Source: Sedimenticola sp.
GTDB lineage: Bacteria > Pseudomonadota > Gammaproteobacteria > Chromatiales > Chromatiaceae
Reading direction: 5' to 3'
NCBI GenBank assembly: GCA_026994195.1
Contig: JALWRH010000060.1
Coordinates: 1-60,632, forward strand
DNA: 60,632 bases
Shown: positions 38,001 to 44,970 of the stretch, in pieces
Position numbering within the stretch: the first letter of the stretch is position 1
How the letters are laid out: every line of letters starts with the position of its first letter
Position numbers and translations under genes: made by a program
The notes under the pieces: generated by a model
Told to the model about the DNA's origin: nothing
Seen by the model: only the letters and a program-made list of their open reading frames with translations
Database searches by the model: none

Positions 38001-38916
38001 CGTGTTGCTCGGAGAGGGCAGTTTCGATTTCCGCAACATCAAGGGCTATGGCGACAGCCTGGTGCCACCCTGGATGGCGCCGTCACCGCACGGTCTGTTC
38101 GTTGCGGATATTGCCTACGGGGATTTGAATGGCGATGGCGCGCCAGAGATCCTGGTGTCCCGTATCCCGGTATCCAGCGCCACGGAAGCGCAGGACTATG
38201 TGAGCAAGCTGGAAGCCCAGGAGAGCAGTTTGGATAGCAGGGTCTACTGGATGTCGGACAATGGGGATTTCGGGGGAGATTTCGAGGACGATATGTATGC
38301 TCTTTCGGCCCTGCTTCCCGCAGGAGTCTCCCAGGGGCAGGACAGCTTGCAGAGCACGGCAGTGGATGACGCCAGAGCTGCGCTATTTGCGGAGTTGCAG
38401 TCTGGCCTGGGGCTGGTGGATTACATGGGTCATGGCAGCGTGTTGCGCCTTGCGGACGAGGAATGGCTTTCCGGTTCTGATGTGCCCGGTCTGGGCAACA
38501 CCGGGCATTATCCTGTATTGTCGGCCCTGACCTGCGTGGTCAACCGCTATGGCTTGCCGGGGTATGATTCCCTGGGTGAGCAGCTTGTGGTATCGCCCAC
38601 CACGGGTATGTCCGCTGTGTTTGCGCCCTCCGGCCTGAGCCTGCATGATGGAGGTAAGTTGCTCAACAAGGCCTTCATCCGGGCCGTCTATGGCGCGGGG
38701 AAAGCTGTTTTGGGAGATGCCATTCAGTATGCTCTGAACGAGTATGCCGCTGCGGGTCAGCGTCCTTACATGCTGAGCATCTACAACCTGCTGGGAGATC
38801 CGGCTATTGAAATGACCGTGCCGGCCACAGATCCTTCCATGCTCGATCAGCCTCTGTACGAAGAACCACCCGTATATCCAGGACCACCGCCTTCCGGCGA
38901 GCCGCCGGTGCGTTGA
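35050..38916 (+). CDS. Exported CSLREA / beta-helix / gingipain-type (C25) peptidase fusion
   Basis: A 1288-aa secreted protein. After a long n-region the signal peptide core is LGLISLLSTLGAQA (about 36-50). Residues 52-78 fit a CSLREA domain (ITVNTFADEW...CSIREAL). A Gly/Asn-rich right-handed beta-helix (about 95-330) ends in a choice-of-anchor-Q-like motif (GGANCDIGAYEYDP). Middle domains follow. A C25 peptidase domain spans about 920-1260, with DLNGDGAPEILVSRIPV, His1128 in YMGHGS and Cys1162 in LTCVVNRYG as the predicted dyad. No sorting signal is visible at the Pro-rich C-terminus. A -10-like TATACT lies at 34992-34997. It is immediately upstream of the peptide/PqqD/radical SAM genes. 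Substrate unknown. Confidence 0.85.
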   Translation: MRTHIADHWLNLVPKAGAAGHAVAPRGCFRWNLFRVLGLISLLSTLGAQAATITVNTFADEWNAGGNCSIREALDSVRLASNQRGCTASGAYGSNDTIRIPGGVYTLTRTSGTDNRSNYDLDVEADVLLLGEGGNGSGTRIDGGGATRIIEIFSGVTATLRYIQFQNGVSSVSYVGGAIHNRGNLSVEYCTIKGNTGTGNAAGGMGNRQGSTLNLIGSLVTGNSNAAAAVGAGMDVDGGRVVVRNTTFSGNNGAGPGLYGYNYGAADVDVLFTTFNNNAGGSYDGNFNGGTGFGASILNAGCGRTIRDRGYNRAGGTGCGLSVATSQQGVTVSVAQLSFNGGSTMNHAIDNTDVLVYDQVPSGTLGCGASPLDIDQRTAARPDPTGGANCDIGAYEYDPKFTEAAVTRFRAMDTDLGQVFTWETESEVGTLGYMIERLDEEKGRFVRVGRELVPATMAGQGGKYFYLNADSNEGLYHLVELTLGGRERVSAELLVGQDAFNGKIPDQPIQSTLVRQLLAKGYFREPHHQPADAAPKPATERITARQAISAPTGSLKLGIRHRGLYYLDIPSIAAHLGLTPEEVSTRLENGGFQLSNRGSAVAWTSVASRPGLYFYARELDSPFSLDNVYWLEPANGLRMSSRHSTAQAPAGKQAFSETHTFEEDVEPFTVLAADQDADYWYWHYLIAGDVDFGKASLNLSLDDLVETGASRVVLKLKGAEMNGAGLQYHVIAKVNGVVRADESWSGGGARDVVIDLDASDLLEGTNVIEIESQSVAQSPASVLLVDAVEVSYPRYKQARNDVLEFDAAGSGTQTVLGYTSPDVLVLDVSNSNQPQVVSGVLVEPDIGGLVNPIFNSSFENGENPAGAPVPGAPGGDRYQISFSNSGTAHRYLVSSLAAASAPDWVKADSAPAVDLMNLNADYLVVAPAGLEGAASSLAALRQAKGYTTAVVPLEDIYDAFNYGIASPHAIRAMLQQNQANLHFVVLLGEGSFDFRNIKGYGDSLVPPWMAPSPHGLFVADIAYGDLNGDGAPEILVSRIPVSSATEAQDYVSKLEAQESSLDSRVYWMSDNGDFGGDFEDDMYALSALLPAGVSQGQDSLQSTAVDDARAALFAELQSGLGLVDYMGHGSVLRLADEEWLSGSDVPGLGNTGHYPVLSALTCVVNRYGLPGYDSLGEQLVVSPTTGMSAVFAPSGLSLHDGGKLLNKAFIRAVYGAGKAVLGDAIQYALNEYAAAGQRPYMLSIYNLLGDPAIEMTVPATDPSMLDQPLYEEPPVYPGPPPSGEPPVR

Positions 38917-38949
38917 ATCAGAGTATATGAACAGCGAGAAGCCAGTTCC

Positions 38950-39138
38950 ATGAAAAAGAAACAGGACACAACGGATTCCAACCAGCCGGAGACAACCGGG
39001 GAAGCTGCCAGAAAGCCCTACGTGACACCCCGGATCCTGATGCGTGAAACCCTGGAGTCGGTCGCCGTGGGCGGCTGCGCCAAGGCCGATCTGGGAACTT
39101 GCGGCTTTGGCGGCATTGGCGGCCCTGTGAATTCGTGA
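38950..39138 (+). CDS. Candidate ribosomally made precursor peptide (62 aa)
   Basis: A short gene with GAGAAG (38936-38941) eight bases before ATG. The first 22 residues are polar and charged. Y24-V-T-P27 fits the YxxP leader motif recognised by PqqD-like domains in lasso-peptide systems. The leader continues LMRETLESVAV, then Gly41-Gly42, and a 20-residue core starting at Cys43 with CAKADLGTC (Cys43 and Cys51) and a Gly-rich end (GFGGIGGPVNS). The stop TGA shares one base with the ATG of the PqqD-like gene, and a radical SAM gene follows. It is plausibly a modified peptide (RiPP-like), but no product is known. It could alternatively be a small carrier protein modified on its C-terminus. Confidence 0.7.
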   Translation: MKKKQDTTDSNQPETTGEAARKPYVTPRILMRETLESVAVGGCAKADLGTCGFGGIGGPVNS

Positions 39139-39413
39139 TGGCGCAGTCCCTGAGCATTCCTGATCATATCCGCTGGCGCAAAGTCGCCGGGGAGGCGGTC
39201 ATTGTCGATCAGAGCAATGCGGAACTCATCGTACTCAACACCACCGGTTGCCGTGTATGGGAACTGCTGGCCCAGGGTTTGTCCGTTGCGGACATCGCTT
39301 CATGTCTCCATCAGGAGTTCGAGGTAGAGCAGGATCAAGCTGTGGCGGATGTGGAGCAATGCCTGGTTTCCCTGCAGGAGCTGGGCGTCGTAACGATCAC
39401 CGGTCAGACCTGA
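39138..39413 (+). CDS. PqqD-like peptide-binding protein
   Basis: A 91-aa protein of the PqqD family, which binds leader peptides and presents them to radical SAM enzymes. The pattern RWRKVAGEAVIVDQSNAELIVLNTTGCRVWELLAQGLSVADIASCL is the expected beta-hairpin followed by the helical wing, with the conserved hydrophobic/LN-T-G segment. ATG 39138 overlaps the peptide stop by one base (TGATG), so the two are co-translated. It precedes the radical SAM gene by one base, which supports a shared pathway. Confidence 0.88.
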   Translation: MAQSLSIPDHIRWRKVAGEAVIVDQSNAELIVLNTTGCRVWELLAQGLSVADIASCLHQEFEVEQDQAVADVEQCLVSLQELGVVTITGQT

Positions 39414-39414
39414 A

Positions 39415-40461
39415 GTGGAACTCAATGATCTGGTATCCCGCACCTGGGAGGAGAACATCCTGTTCAATGTCCTCCTGGAGCTGACCTACCAGTGTAACCT
39501 GGACTGCTTCTTCTGCTACAACGACAGATCCCTCCAGGGCAAGCCGCTTGGTTTGAAGCGCTACCAGGAACTGCTGCATGAACTGGCCGGCATGGGGGTG
39601 CTCAACCTTATACTCTCTGGCGGTGAGCCTCTGGCTCATCCGGATTTCTGGAACATAGGAGCCCTGGCCCGAGAGTTGGGGTTCGTTATTCGCATCAAAT
39701 CCAACGGTCACGCCCTGAGGCCCGATGTCGCAAGACGTCTCAAGGACGAAGTGGCCCCCTTCATCATCGATATCAGTCTGCATGGCGCCAGCGCCGCAGT
39801 GCATGATAGGCAGACCCGGGTGCCCGGCAGTTTCAAGCGGCTCATGCAAAACCTGGAGGGATTGCGGGAACAAGGGTTGAGGGTAAAGTTGAATGCGACG
39901 CTGACGTCGTGGAACGAGCATCAATTGGATGCCATGCATGAACTGGCGGACAACCTGGGCCTGCTCCTGCAGGTGGATCCCCAGGTTACGCCGAGGGATG
40001 ACGGCGACAGAACACCCCAGACGATACGCGCATCTGATGCAGGGCTTCAACGGCTGGAAGAATTGCTGCGTAAGCGTAACCCGCAAGCTGGCCCAAGCTG
40101 TGATGGAATGGAGTCATCCACAGGAGACGCTAAACACTGCGGAACAGGCTCTTCCAGCCTGGCCATAGATCCCTATGGGAACGTCTATCCCTGTGTGGCC
40201 CTCAGGCGATCCCTGGGCAACCTGCATGAGCAGAGCGTGTGCGATATCTGGCATGGCAATCCCGTGCTGGAGGAGTTGCGTGGCGCCATGCGGGAGGTGG
40301 CCAGGCAGGTGAGAGTGCTGGAGAAGAACGGAAACCCGGTGCGATTCTGTCCGGGGCAGGCTCATAACCTTAGCGGAAATCCGGCACAGATATATCCAGC
40401 GGCCACGCAAACCCTGTCTTTGTCCATCAAAGCAAATCAAAACAGCCGCCATCCCGGTTGA
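39415..40461 (+). CDS. Radical SAM protein with SPASM-like C-terminus
   Basis: A 348-aa protein with the 4Fe-4S/SAM motif Cys27-x3-Cys31-x2-Cys34 (CNLDCFFC), then LILSGGEPLAHPDF. The C-terminal region has further cysteines at 229, 242, 260, 276 and 312 (HCGTGSSSLAIDPYGNVYPC and FCPG), which look like a SPASM/Twitch auxiliary cluster. This is the family that forms thioether, C-C or epimerised residues in peptides. It starts at GTG 39415, one base after the PqqD stop, and its 3' end overlaps the convergent HprK-like gene by 35 bases. The natural substrate is inferred to be the 62-aa peptide. The chemistry cannot be predicted. Confidence 0.88.
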   Translation: MELNDLVSRTWEENILFNVLLELTYQCNLDCFFCYNDRSLQGKPLGLKRYQELLHELAGMGVLNLILSGGEPLAHPDFWNIGALARELGFVIRIKSNGHALRPDVARRLKDEVAPFIIDISLHGASAAVHDRQTRVPGSFKRLMQNLEGLREQGLRVKLNATLTSWNEHQLDAMHELADNLGLLLQVDPQVTPRDDGDRTPQTIRASDAGLQRLEELLRKRNPQAGPSCDGMESSTGDAKHCGTGSSSLAIDPYGNVYPCVALRRSLGNLHEQSVCDIWHGNPVLEELRGAMREVARQVRVLEKNGNPVRFCPGQAHNLSGNPAQIYPAATQTLSLSIKANQNSRHPG

Positions 40462-41338
40462 AAACCAGATGGCGGGTAGTGGTGTGTTGCAGTATGTTCG
40501 TCAGATTGTCTGCAAGACGTTCGAAACGGTAAGGGTCCTCGTTCACAAACGGAGAGCATGACAGCAGCAGGGTGAGGGCTTCCCCTGGGCCCAGTGGGCC
40601 AATGGCATTCTCGTGCCCCTTGCTGAGCCTGAACAAGCCTCCCAGATCAAAGCTGCGGCGCTGCTCCGCTGACTGGGCGAAAGTGCCGGTGAAAGGCACC
40701 TTTTCCACCCTCACCTGGCCTGCCGCCGGCAACAGTACGTTGAGATCGTCACTCAGGATACCCAAATCCCGCTGGTGAGCCAGTTCCGACAGGGTGGATT
40801 TACCGGCACCGGAGTGACCGAGAAACAGCCGGGTTTTTCCCCTGAACAGGATGCCGGCGCTATGCAGCATCACGCCTCCCAGAGCCAGCAGCCGGTATGC
40901 TGTCAGCATTCTGAAGTAGTTTTCGAAGACCAGTCCGGGAAACCATTCATGGGCATCCAGAGATGTGCCCAGGTATCCTTCAGTGGGGCTGGCAGGGCTG
41001 ATCCTGGCCAGCATCTTCAGGCCGGCGACCTGCACCCGGTCTGGGTGATACTGGTATTCCATGCGTTCGTAGGTCCACCCCCGGGTATCGATGGGGCGGA
41101 AGCACCCGTCGGGGAGGCGGCGCACATGGGTGGCCACGCGGCTCTCGGCATCGACCGGAAGAAGGTAGTGTCGATAGCGCTGGCCTGCCGCTTGCGCCTG
41201 TGAACGGCTCAGGCCGGAGAACCGGTAGGGGCCACCACAAAAATCCAATACCAGGGTCTCGCCGCCCCAGGGTGGGGCGTTGTCCAGGATACAGGCGTCC
41301 TGGTTGGTATGGAGATAAAAGCTGGTTGTTGTGCTCAC
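40427..41338 (-). CDS. HprK-related P-loop kinase-like protein
   Basis: A 303-aa protein with Walker A GHSGAGKST (Lys180) and GILSDDLNVL, the pattern of the HPr kinase C-terminal domain. It lacks the N-terminal half of true HPr kinase/phosphorylase. It resembles the kinase of the cassette named HPr-rel-A in TIGRFAMs, which travels with PqqD-like and nucleotidyltransferase-like proteins (from memory). GTG 41338 overlaps the stop of the preceding minus-strand gene by 2 bases (TTGTGAGC), so both are translated as a pair. Its substrate is unknown; a protein or peptide of the same cassette is the simplest guess. Confidence 0.75.
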   Translation of the reverse strand: MSTTTSFYLHTNQDACILDNAPPWGGETLVLDFCGGPYRFSGLSRSQAQAAGQRYRHYLLPVDAESRVATHVRRLPDGCFRPIDTRGWTYERMEYQYHPDRVQVAGLKMLARISPASPTEGYLGTSLDAHEWFPGLVFENYFRMLTAYRLLALGGVMLHSAGILFRGKTRLFLGHSGAGKSTLSELAHQRDLGILSDDLNVLLPAAGQVRVEKVPFTGTFAQSAEQRRSFDLGGLFRLSKGHENAIGPLGPGEALTLLLSCSPFVNEDPYRFERLADNLTNILQHTTTRHLVFNRDGGCFDLL

Positions 41339-41751
41339 AAAGGGAACAGGCGCCGCAGAATATGGACAGTGAAGCGCGACAGGGCGTTCAGGCGGATGCG
41401 CCAGGGAATCCGGATGGCGTCTGGATGGCATTCTCCCCCCGTAACCCTGCCCAGTACCCGGCTGAGGGGAAAAGCCGCGTCGGGATGTTCATGGTTGTCC
41501 GGCCGCGTGAGACAATGCAGCTTTCCGTTGCGGGGGAATATGCCGAGCAGTCGGTGGGTGGTCAAACGGCCACGCCGGTCGAGAAAGGTGAGAATGTCCC
41601 CGGGCAGGTAAATGGCGCGTGGCTGGACGTGCAGGGTGGCCCGGTCTTTTATGAGGGGTGACATGCAGTGTCCTGAAACCCGGATGGGAAGCCCGTCGTC
41701 CGCAGCCAGTGACTGGAGTGCCTGTAGAGTCTCTTGGTTCAAGAATGCCAT
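41335..41751 (-). CDS. S24/S26-like peptidase with cysteine in place of the catalytic serine
   Basis: A 138-aa protein similar to the catalytic core of S24/S26 (LexA / signal peptidase I) enzymes. The box normally reading GxSMxP is GHCMSP here, so the nucleophile is Cys29 instead of Ser. PGDILTFLDRRGRLTTHRLLGI contains His66-Arg67, the base position of the ER/archaeal-type peptidases (HR). No transmembrane segment precedes the core. It overlaps the HprK-like gene by 4 bases. It could process the 62-aa peptide leader or be an inactive relative; neither is shown. Confidence 0.7.
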   Translation of the reverse strand: MAFLNQETLQALQSLAADDGLPIRVSGHCMSPLIKDRATLHVQPRAIYLPGDILTFLDRRGRLTTHRLLGIFPRNGKLHCLTRPDNHEHPDAAFPLSRVLGRVTGGECHPDAIRIPWRIRLNALSRFTVHILRRLFPL

Positions 41752-41890
41752 GCCAGTAGGGAAACCGTCGAATACATCGAATGCTATCGTTTCTGCCTGG
41801 TGAAAACAAACCAGACCAGGATGTAAGGGGTCGGAGTCAAATTCCCCCCAGGTTGTCGCCGTTATGAAACATGCTCCCTCAGGTTTGCAG

Positions 41891-41908
41891 GTCGGACTTC
41901 AGTCCGGC
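41891..41908. repeat. Small palindrome, part of a REP-like repeat cluster
   Basis: GTCGGACT-TC-AGTCCGGC is an 8-bp inverted repeat with one G-T wobble. It lies 22 bases before the second palindrome (from 41931), in the gap between the minus-strand peptidase gene and oppF. It resembles that repeat in sequence but is diverged. Confidence 0.5.
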
Positions 41909-41930
41909 TTTGGTTCGTGCCGGCAACGGT

Positions 41931-41962
41931 TGTCGGGCTGAAGCCCAACCTACGGTCATGGC
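41931..41962. repeat. Dispersed REP-like palindromic repeat, copy 1
   Basis: The sequence contains the imperfect palindrome GTCGGGCTGAAGCCCAAC, followed by CTACGG. A second copy in the same orientation lies at 53078-53109 and shares the outline TGTCGGG...AAGCCC.ACCTACGG..ATGGC. Such elements are typically spread between genes in gammaproteobacteria. It sits just after the stop of oppF (minus strand). Confidence 0.7.
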
Positions 41963-41966
41963 ACCT

Positions 41967-42947
41967 TCAGCGTAAGGGAAAATGGCACATGATCATATGC
42001 CCGTTTCCAGCATCCCGTGCGGGTGGCTCCTGTTTGGCGCACAGATCCGTAGCCTGGGGGCAACGGGTGCGGAAAGTACAGCCGCTGGGGGGATTCAGAG
42101 GCGAGGGCAGGTCCCCGGACAAAGGGTTGAAGGTCTTGTTGCGCTCGATTTCCGGATCAGGGATGGGAATGGCCTCAATGAGGGCGCGGGTATAGGGGTG
42201 GCCGGGGTTGCGGTACAGGTCGTCCCGGGTGGCCGTCTCCACCACTTTGCCCAGGTACATGACCATGACCCGGTGGCTGATCTGTTTCACCACGCTCAAA
42301 TCGTGGGCGATGAACAGCATGGCCAGCCCCATGTCCTCCTGCAGATCCATGAGCAAGTTAATGATCTGTGCCTGTATGGAGACATCCAGGGCGCTGACAG
42401 GCTCGTCGCAGATGAGCAGCTTGGGCCCCAGGATGAGGGCCCGGGCGATACCGATGCGCTGGCACTGGCCGCCGGAGAATTCGTGGGGATAGCGGTTGAT
42501 GAGATTGGGCAGCAGACCCACGCGCTGCATCATCTGCCTGACCCGTTCCTTGCGCTCCGTTCTTGTCAGGCAGGGTTCGAAGACCTGCAAGGGTTCGGTG
42601 ATGATCTCGCTCACAGTCATGCGCGGATCCAGGGAGGCTAGAGGGTCCTGAAATACGATCTGCATCTGCTGGCGGCAGGCACGAATCTGCCGGGCGCTCA
42701 GGCGGGAGATTTCCCGGTCTTCCAGGACAACCTGTCCACCAGTGACAGGCGCCAGCCCCAGAATGCCCCGGGCCAAGGTGGATTTTCCGCAGCCGGATTC
42801 GCCGACAATGCCCAGGGTTTCACCAGCTTGCAGGTTCAGGCTGATACCGTCTACTGCCTTGAGAAGGCGGTGGCCCGGGAACAGCAGGCCGTCGCCGGGT
42901 AGCCTGAAATGCACCTTGAGATCTTTCACGCGCAGCAGATCAGACAC
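41967..42947 (-). CDS. oppF: Oligopeptide ABC transporter ATP-binding protein OppF
   Basis: One of the paired ATPases that drive peptide uptake (326 aa). Walker A is GESGCGKST, the ABC signature is FSGGQCQRIGIARAL, and Walker B is LLICDEPVSALDVS. The C-terminal oligopeptide-transporter domain ends with a Cys-containing motif (CTFRTRCPQATDLC). GTG 42947 was chosen because GGAGG lies six bases upstream; an in-frame ATG at 42989 has no clear ribosome binding site. It is last gene of the opp operon. Confidence 0.92.
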   Translation of the reverse strand: MSDLLRVKDLKVHFRLPGDGLLFPGHRLLKAVDGISLNLQAGETLGIVGESGCGKSTLARGILGLAPVTGGQVVLEDREISRLSARQIRACRQQMQIVFQDPLASLDPRMTVSEIITEPLQVFEPCLTRTERKERVRQMMQRVGLLPNLINRYPHEFSGGQCQRIGIARALILGPKLLICDEPVSALDVSIQAQIINLLMDLQEDMGLAMLFIAHDLSVVKQISHRVMVMYLGKVVETATRDDLYRNPGHPYTRALIEAIPIPDPEIERNKTFNPLSGDLPSPLNPPSGCTFRTRCPQATDLCAKQEPPARDAGNGHMIMCHFPLR

Positions 42948-43012
42948 AGGATGCCTCCATCCTGGCGAAAGGCAGAGCCGGGTTGTCATTGCCAGCCAGG
43001 CTGTTCCAGTCC

Positions 43013-43981
43013 CTAGACATTTTTCGACTCCAGGTGACAGGCATTGAAATGGTCCGGGCTTACTTCCTGCAACGGAGGCTGCTCCCGGGTGCAGATGTCC
43101 ATGCGTTTCTCACAGCGGTCGGCGAAAGCGCAGCCGACGGGCAGGTGTAACAGGTTGGGTGGATTGCCGGGAATGCTGTGCAGCTGGGTACTGCCTGCCA
43201 GATCCAGTCGTGGAACGGATTTGAGCAGTCCCGCGGTATAGGGGTGCCTGGGATTCTGGAAGAGTTCGAATACCGGCGCGTACTCGCAGATGCGTCCGCC
43301 GTACATGACCATGACGTTGTCACTGATGCCGGCAATGACGCCCAGATCGTGAGTGATCATGATGATGCTCATGCCGAATTCCTGCTGCAATTCGTTCATG
43401 AGGTGGATGATCTGGGCTTGCACGGTGACATCCAGCGCCGTGGTGGGCTCATCGGCGATGAGCAGATCCGGCTGGCAGAGCAGGGCCATGGCGATCATCA
43501 CCCGCTGGCGCATGCCGCCGGAAAACTCGTGGGGGTAGCGTTTCAGGCGGTTGGCGGCGTCCGGGATGTGCACGGCGTCCAGCATCTCGATGCTGCGCTG
43601 GCGGGCTGTGCTACGGTCCAGTCCCTGGTGCAGCATGAGCACCTCGGTCATCTGCCGTTCCACGGTCAGGTAGGGATTCAGACAGGTCATGGGGTCCTGG
43701 AAGATCATGCCGATGCGGTCGCCGCGGATGCGGTTGATCTCCTTCGGCTTCATGCCCACCAGTTCCTGGCCCTGAAAGCGGATACTGCCTTCGGTGCGGC
43801 CGTTGCTGGCCAGCAGGTTGATGATGCTCAGCACCAGCTGGCTTTTGCCCGAGCCGGACTCGCCCACTACCCCCAGGGTTTCGCCTTTCTCCAGGCTGAA
43901 GGACAGGTCGTTGACGGCATAGACCTCCCCATCGTTGGTGTGGAAGACCGTGCGGAGGTTGTTCACTTCCAGCAAAGGCAT
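43013..43981 (-). CDS. oppD: Oligopeptide ABC transporter ATP-binding protein OppD
   Basis: The other ATPase of the pair (322 aa). Walker [10 protein letters not shown], signature [15 protein letters not shown] and Walker [15 protein letters not shown] are present, with the opp-type C-terminal Cys motif (GCAFADRC). It shares one base with the oppC stop, so the two are translationally coupled. Confidence 0.95.
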   Translation of the reverse strand: MPLLEVNNLRTVFHTNDGEVYAVNDLSFSLEKGETLGVVGESGSGKSQLVLSIINLLASNGRTEGSIRFQGQELVGMKPKEINRIRGDRIGMIFQDPMTCLNPYLTVERQMTEVLMLHQGLDRSTARQRSIEMLDAVHIPDAANRLKRYPHEFSGGMRQRVMIAMALLCQPDLLIADEPTTALDVTVQAQIIHLMNELQQEFGMSIIMITHDLGVIAGISDNVMVMYGGRICEYAPVFELFQNPRHPYTAGLLKSVPRLDLAGSTQLHSIPGNPPNLLHLPVGCAFADRCEKRMDICTREQPPLQEVSPDHFNACHLESKNV

Positions 43982-44862
43982 CAGCGGTCCTTGGGGTCCA
44001 GGGCGTCGCGCAGGCCGTCGCCGATGAAGTTGAAGCAGAACAGGGTGGTGGCCAGGAAGCCCGCCGGGAACAGCAGAGCCCAGGGGGCGCTCTCCATGTC
44101 CTGGGCGCCTTCGTTCACCAGGGCGCCCCAGCTGGTGGCCGGTTCCTGTACCCCCAGTCCCAGGAAGCTGAGGAAGGACTCCACCAGGATCACCTGGGGA
44201 ATGGTCAGGGTCACGTATACCACCACGATGCCCAGGAGGTTGGGCACGATATGCCGCAGGATGATGCGTGGCGTGCTCACCCCGCAGGCCATGGCGGCCT
44301 CCACGTATTCCTTGCCCTTGAGGGTCAGGGTCTGGCCGCGCACGATGCGCGCCATGTCCAGCCAGTTGATGGCGCCGATGGCGATGAAGATCAAATAGAT
44401 ATTGCGCCCGAAAAATACCATCAGCAGGATCACGAAGAACATGAAAGGCATGGCATAAAGGATATCCACGATGCGCATCATGAGTCCGTCCACCCGGCCA
44501 CCCACATAGCCCGCCGTGGCGCCCCAGGTGATGCCGATAAGCAGGCTCACCAGGGTAGCGATGATGCCCACCATGAGGGACATGCGCCCGCCGTACAGGG
44601 TGCGCACGAACAGATCCCGGCCCACGCTGTCAGTGCCGAAGATATGGCCGTTCTCCAGGCTGGGGGGCGTGGAGATCAGCTCCCAGTCGATGGCGTCGAA
44701 TTCAAAGGGACTCAGCCAGGGGGCAGCAATCACCAGCACCGAGATGATCAGCAGCAGCACCATGGCGGTCAGGGCTGCTTTGTTGCGCAGCAGGCGCGCC
44801 CAGGCGTCCTGCCACAGGCTGCGGCCTTTGATTTCTGTGTTATTGGCGAGGGCGTTGTTCAT
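43981..44862 (-). CDS. oppC: Oligopeptide ABC transporter permease OppC
   Basis: An inner-membrane permease (293 aa) with an N-terminal OppC_N segment (AALTAMVLLLIISVLVIAAPWLSPFE), six hydrophobic helices and the EAA-type loop (EAAMACGVSTPRIILRHIVPNLLG) that contacts the ATPases. It directly precedes oppD. The 108-base gap to oppB holds a hairpin repeat. Confidence 0.95.
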   Translation of the reverse strand: MNNALANNTEIKGRSLWQDAWARLLRNKAALTAMVLLLIISVLVIAAPWLSPFEFDAIDWELISTPPSLENGHIFGTDSVGRDLFVRTLYGGRMSLMVGIIATLVSLLIGITWGATAGYVGGRVDGLMMRIVDILYAMPFMFFVILLMVFFGRNIYLIFIAIGAINWLDMARIVRGQTLTLKGKEYVEAAMACGVSTPRIILRHIVPNLLGIVVVYVTLTIPQVILVESFLSFLGLGVQEPATSWGALVNEGAQDMESAPWALLFPAGFLATTLFCFNFIGDGLRDALDPKDR

Positions 44863-44880
44863 GCTGCCGCGCCCTCGATG

Positions 44881-44953
44881 CCCTCACCCCAAACCCCTCT
44901 CCCGGAGGGAGAGGGGCTCATCACTCCCTTCTCCCTCCGGGAGAGGGGCCGGG
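44881..44953. repeat. Two hairpins of a C/G-rich dispersed repeat between oppB and oppC
   Basis: CCCCTCTCCC (44894-44903) pairs with GGGAGAGGGG (44907-44916) around GGA. A second hairpin follows at 44926-44948 (CTCCC/GGGAG around TCC). Both start from a CCCTCACCCC(A)A block. This GAGAGGGG-type element is a common dispersed repeat of proteobacterial genomes. Being within an operon, it may stabilise the upstream mRNA or attenuate transcription, but it is too regular to be coding. Confidence 0.75.
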
Positions 44954-44970
44954 GGCGAGGGGAAAAGCGC

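Noticed and set aside
38950-40461. Lasso-peptide biosynthesis cluster
   Set aside because: The YxxP leader motif fits, but neither an asparagine-synthetase-like cyclase nor a transglutaminase-like B2 protease is present; a radical SAM enzyme is there instead.
41752-41966. Small gene in the gap before the S24/S26-like gene
   Set aside because: No frame with a start and ribosome binding site stands out; the region is mostly repeat palindromes.
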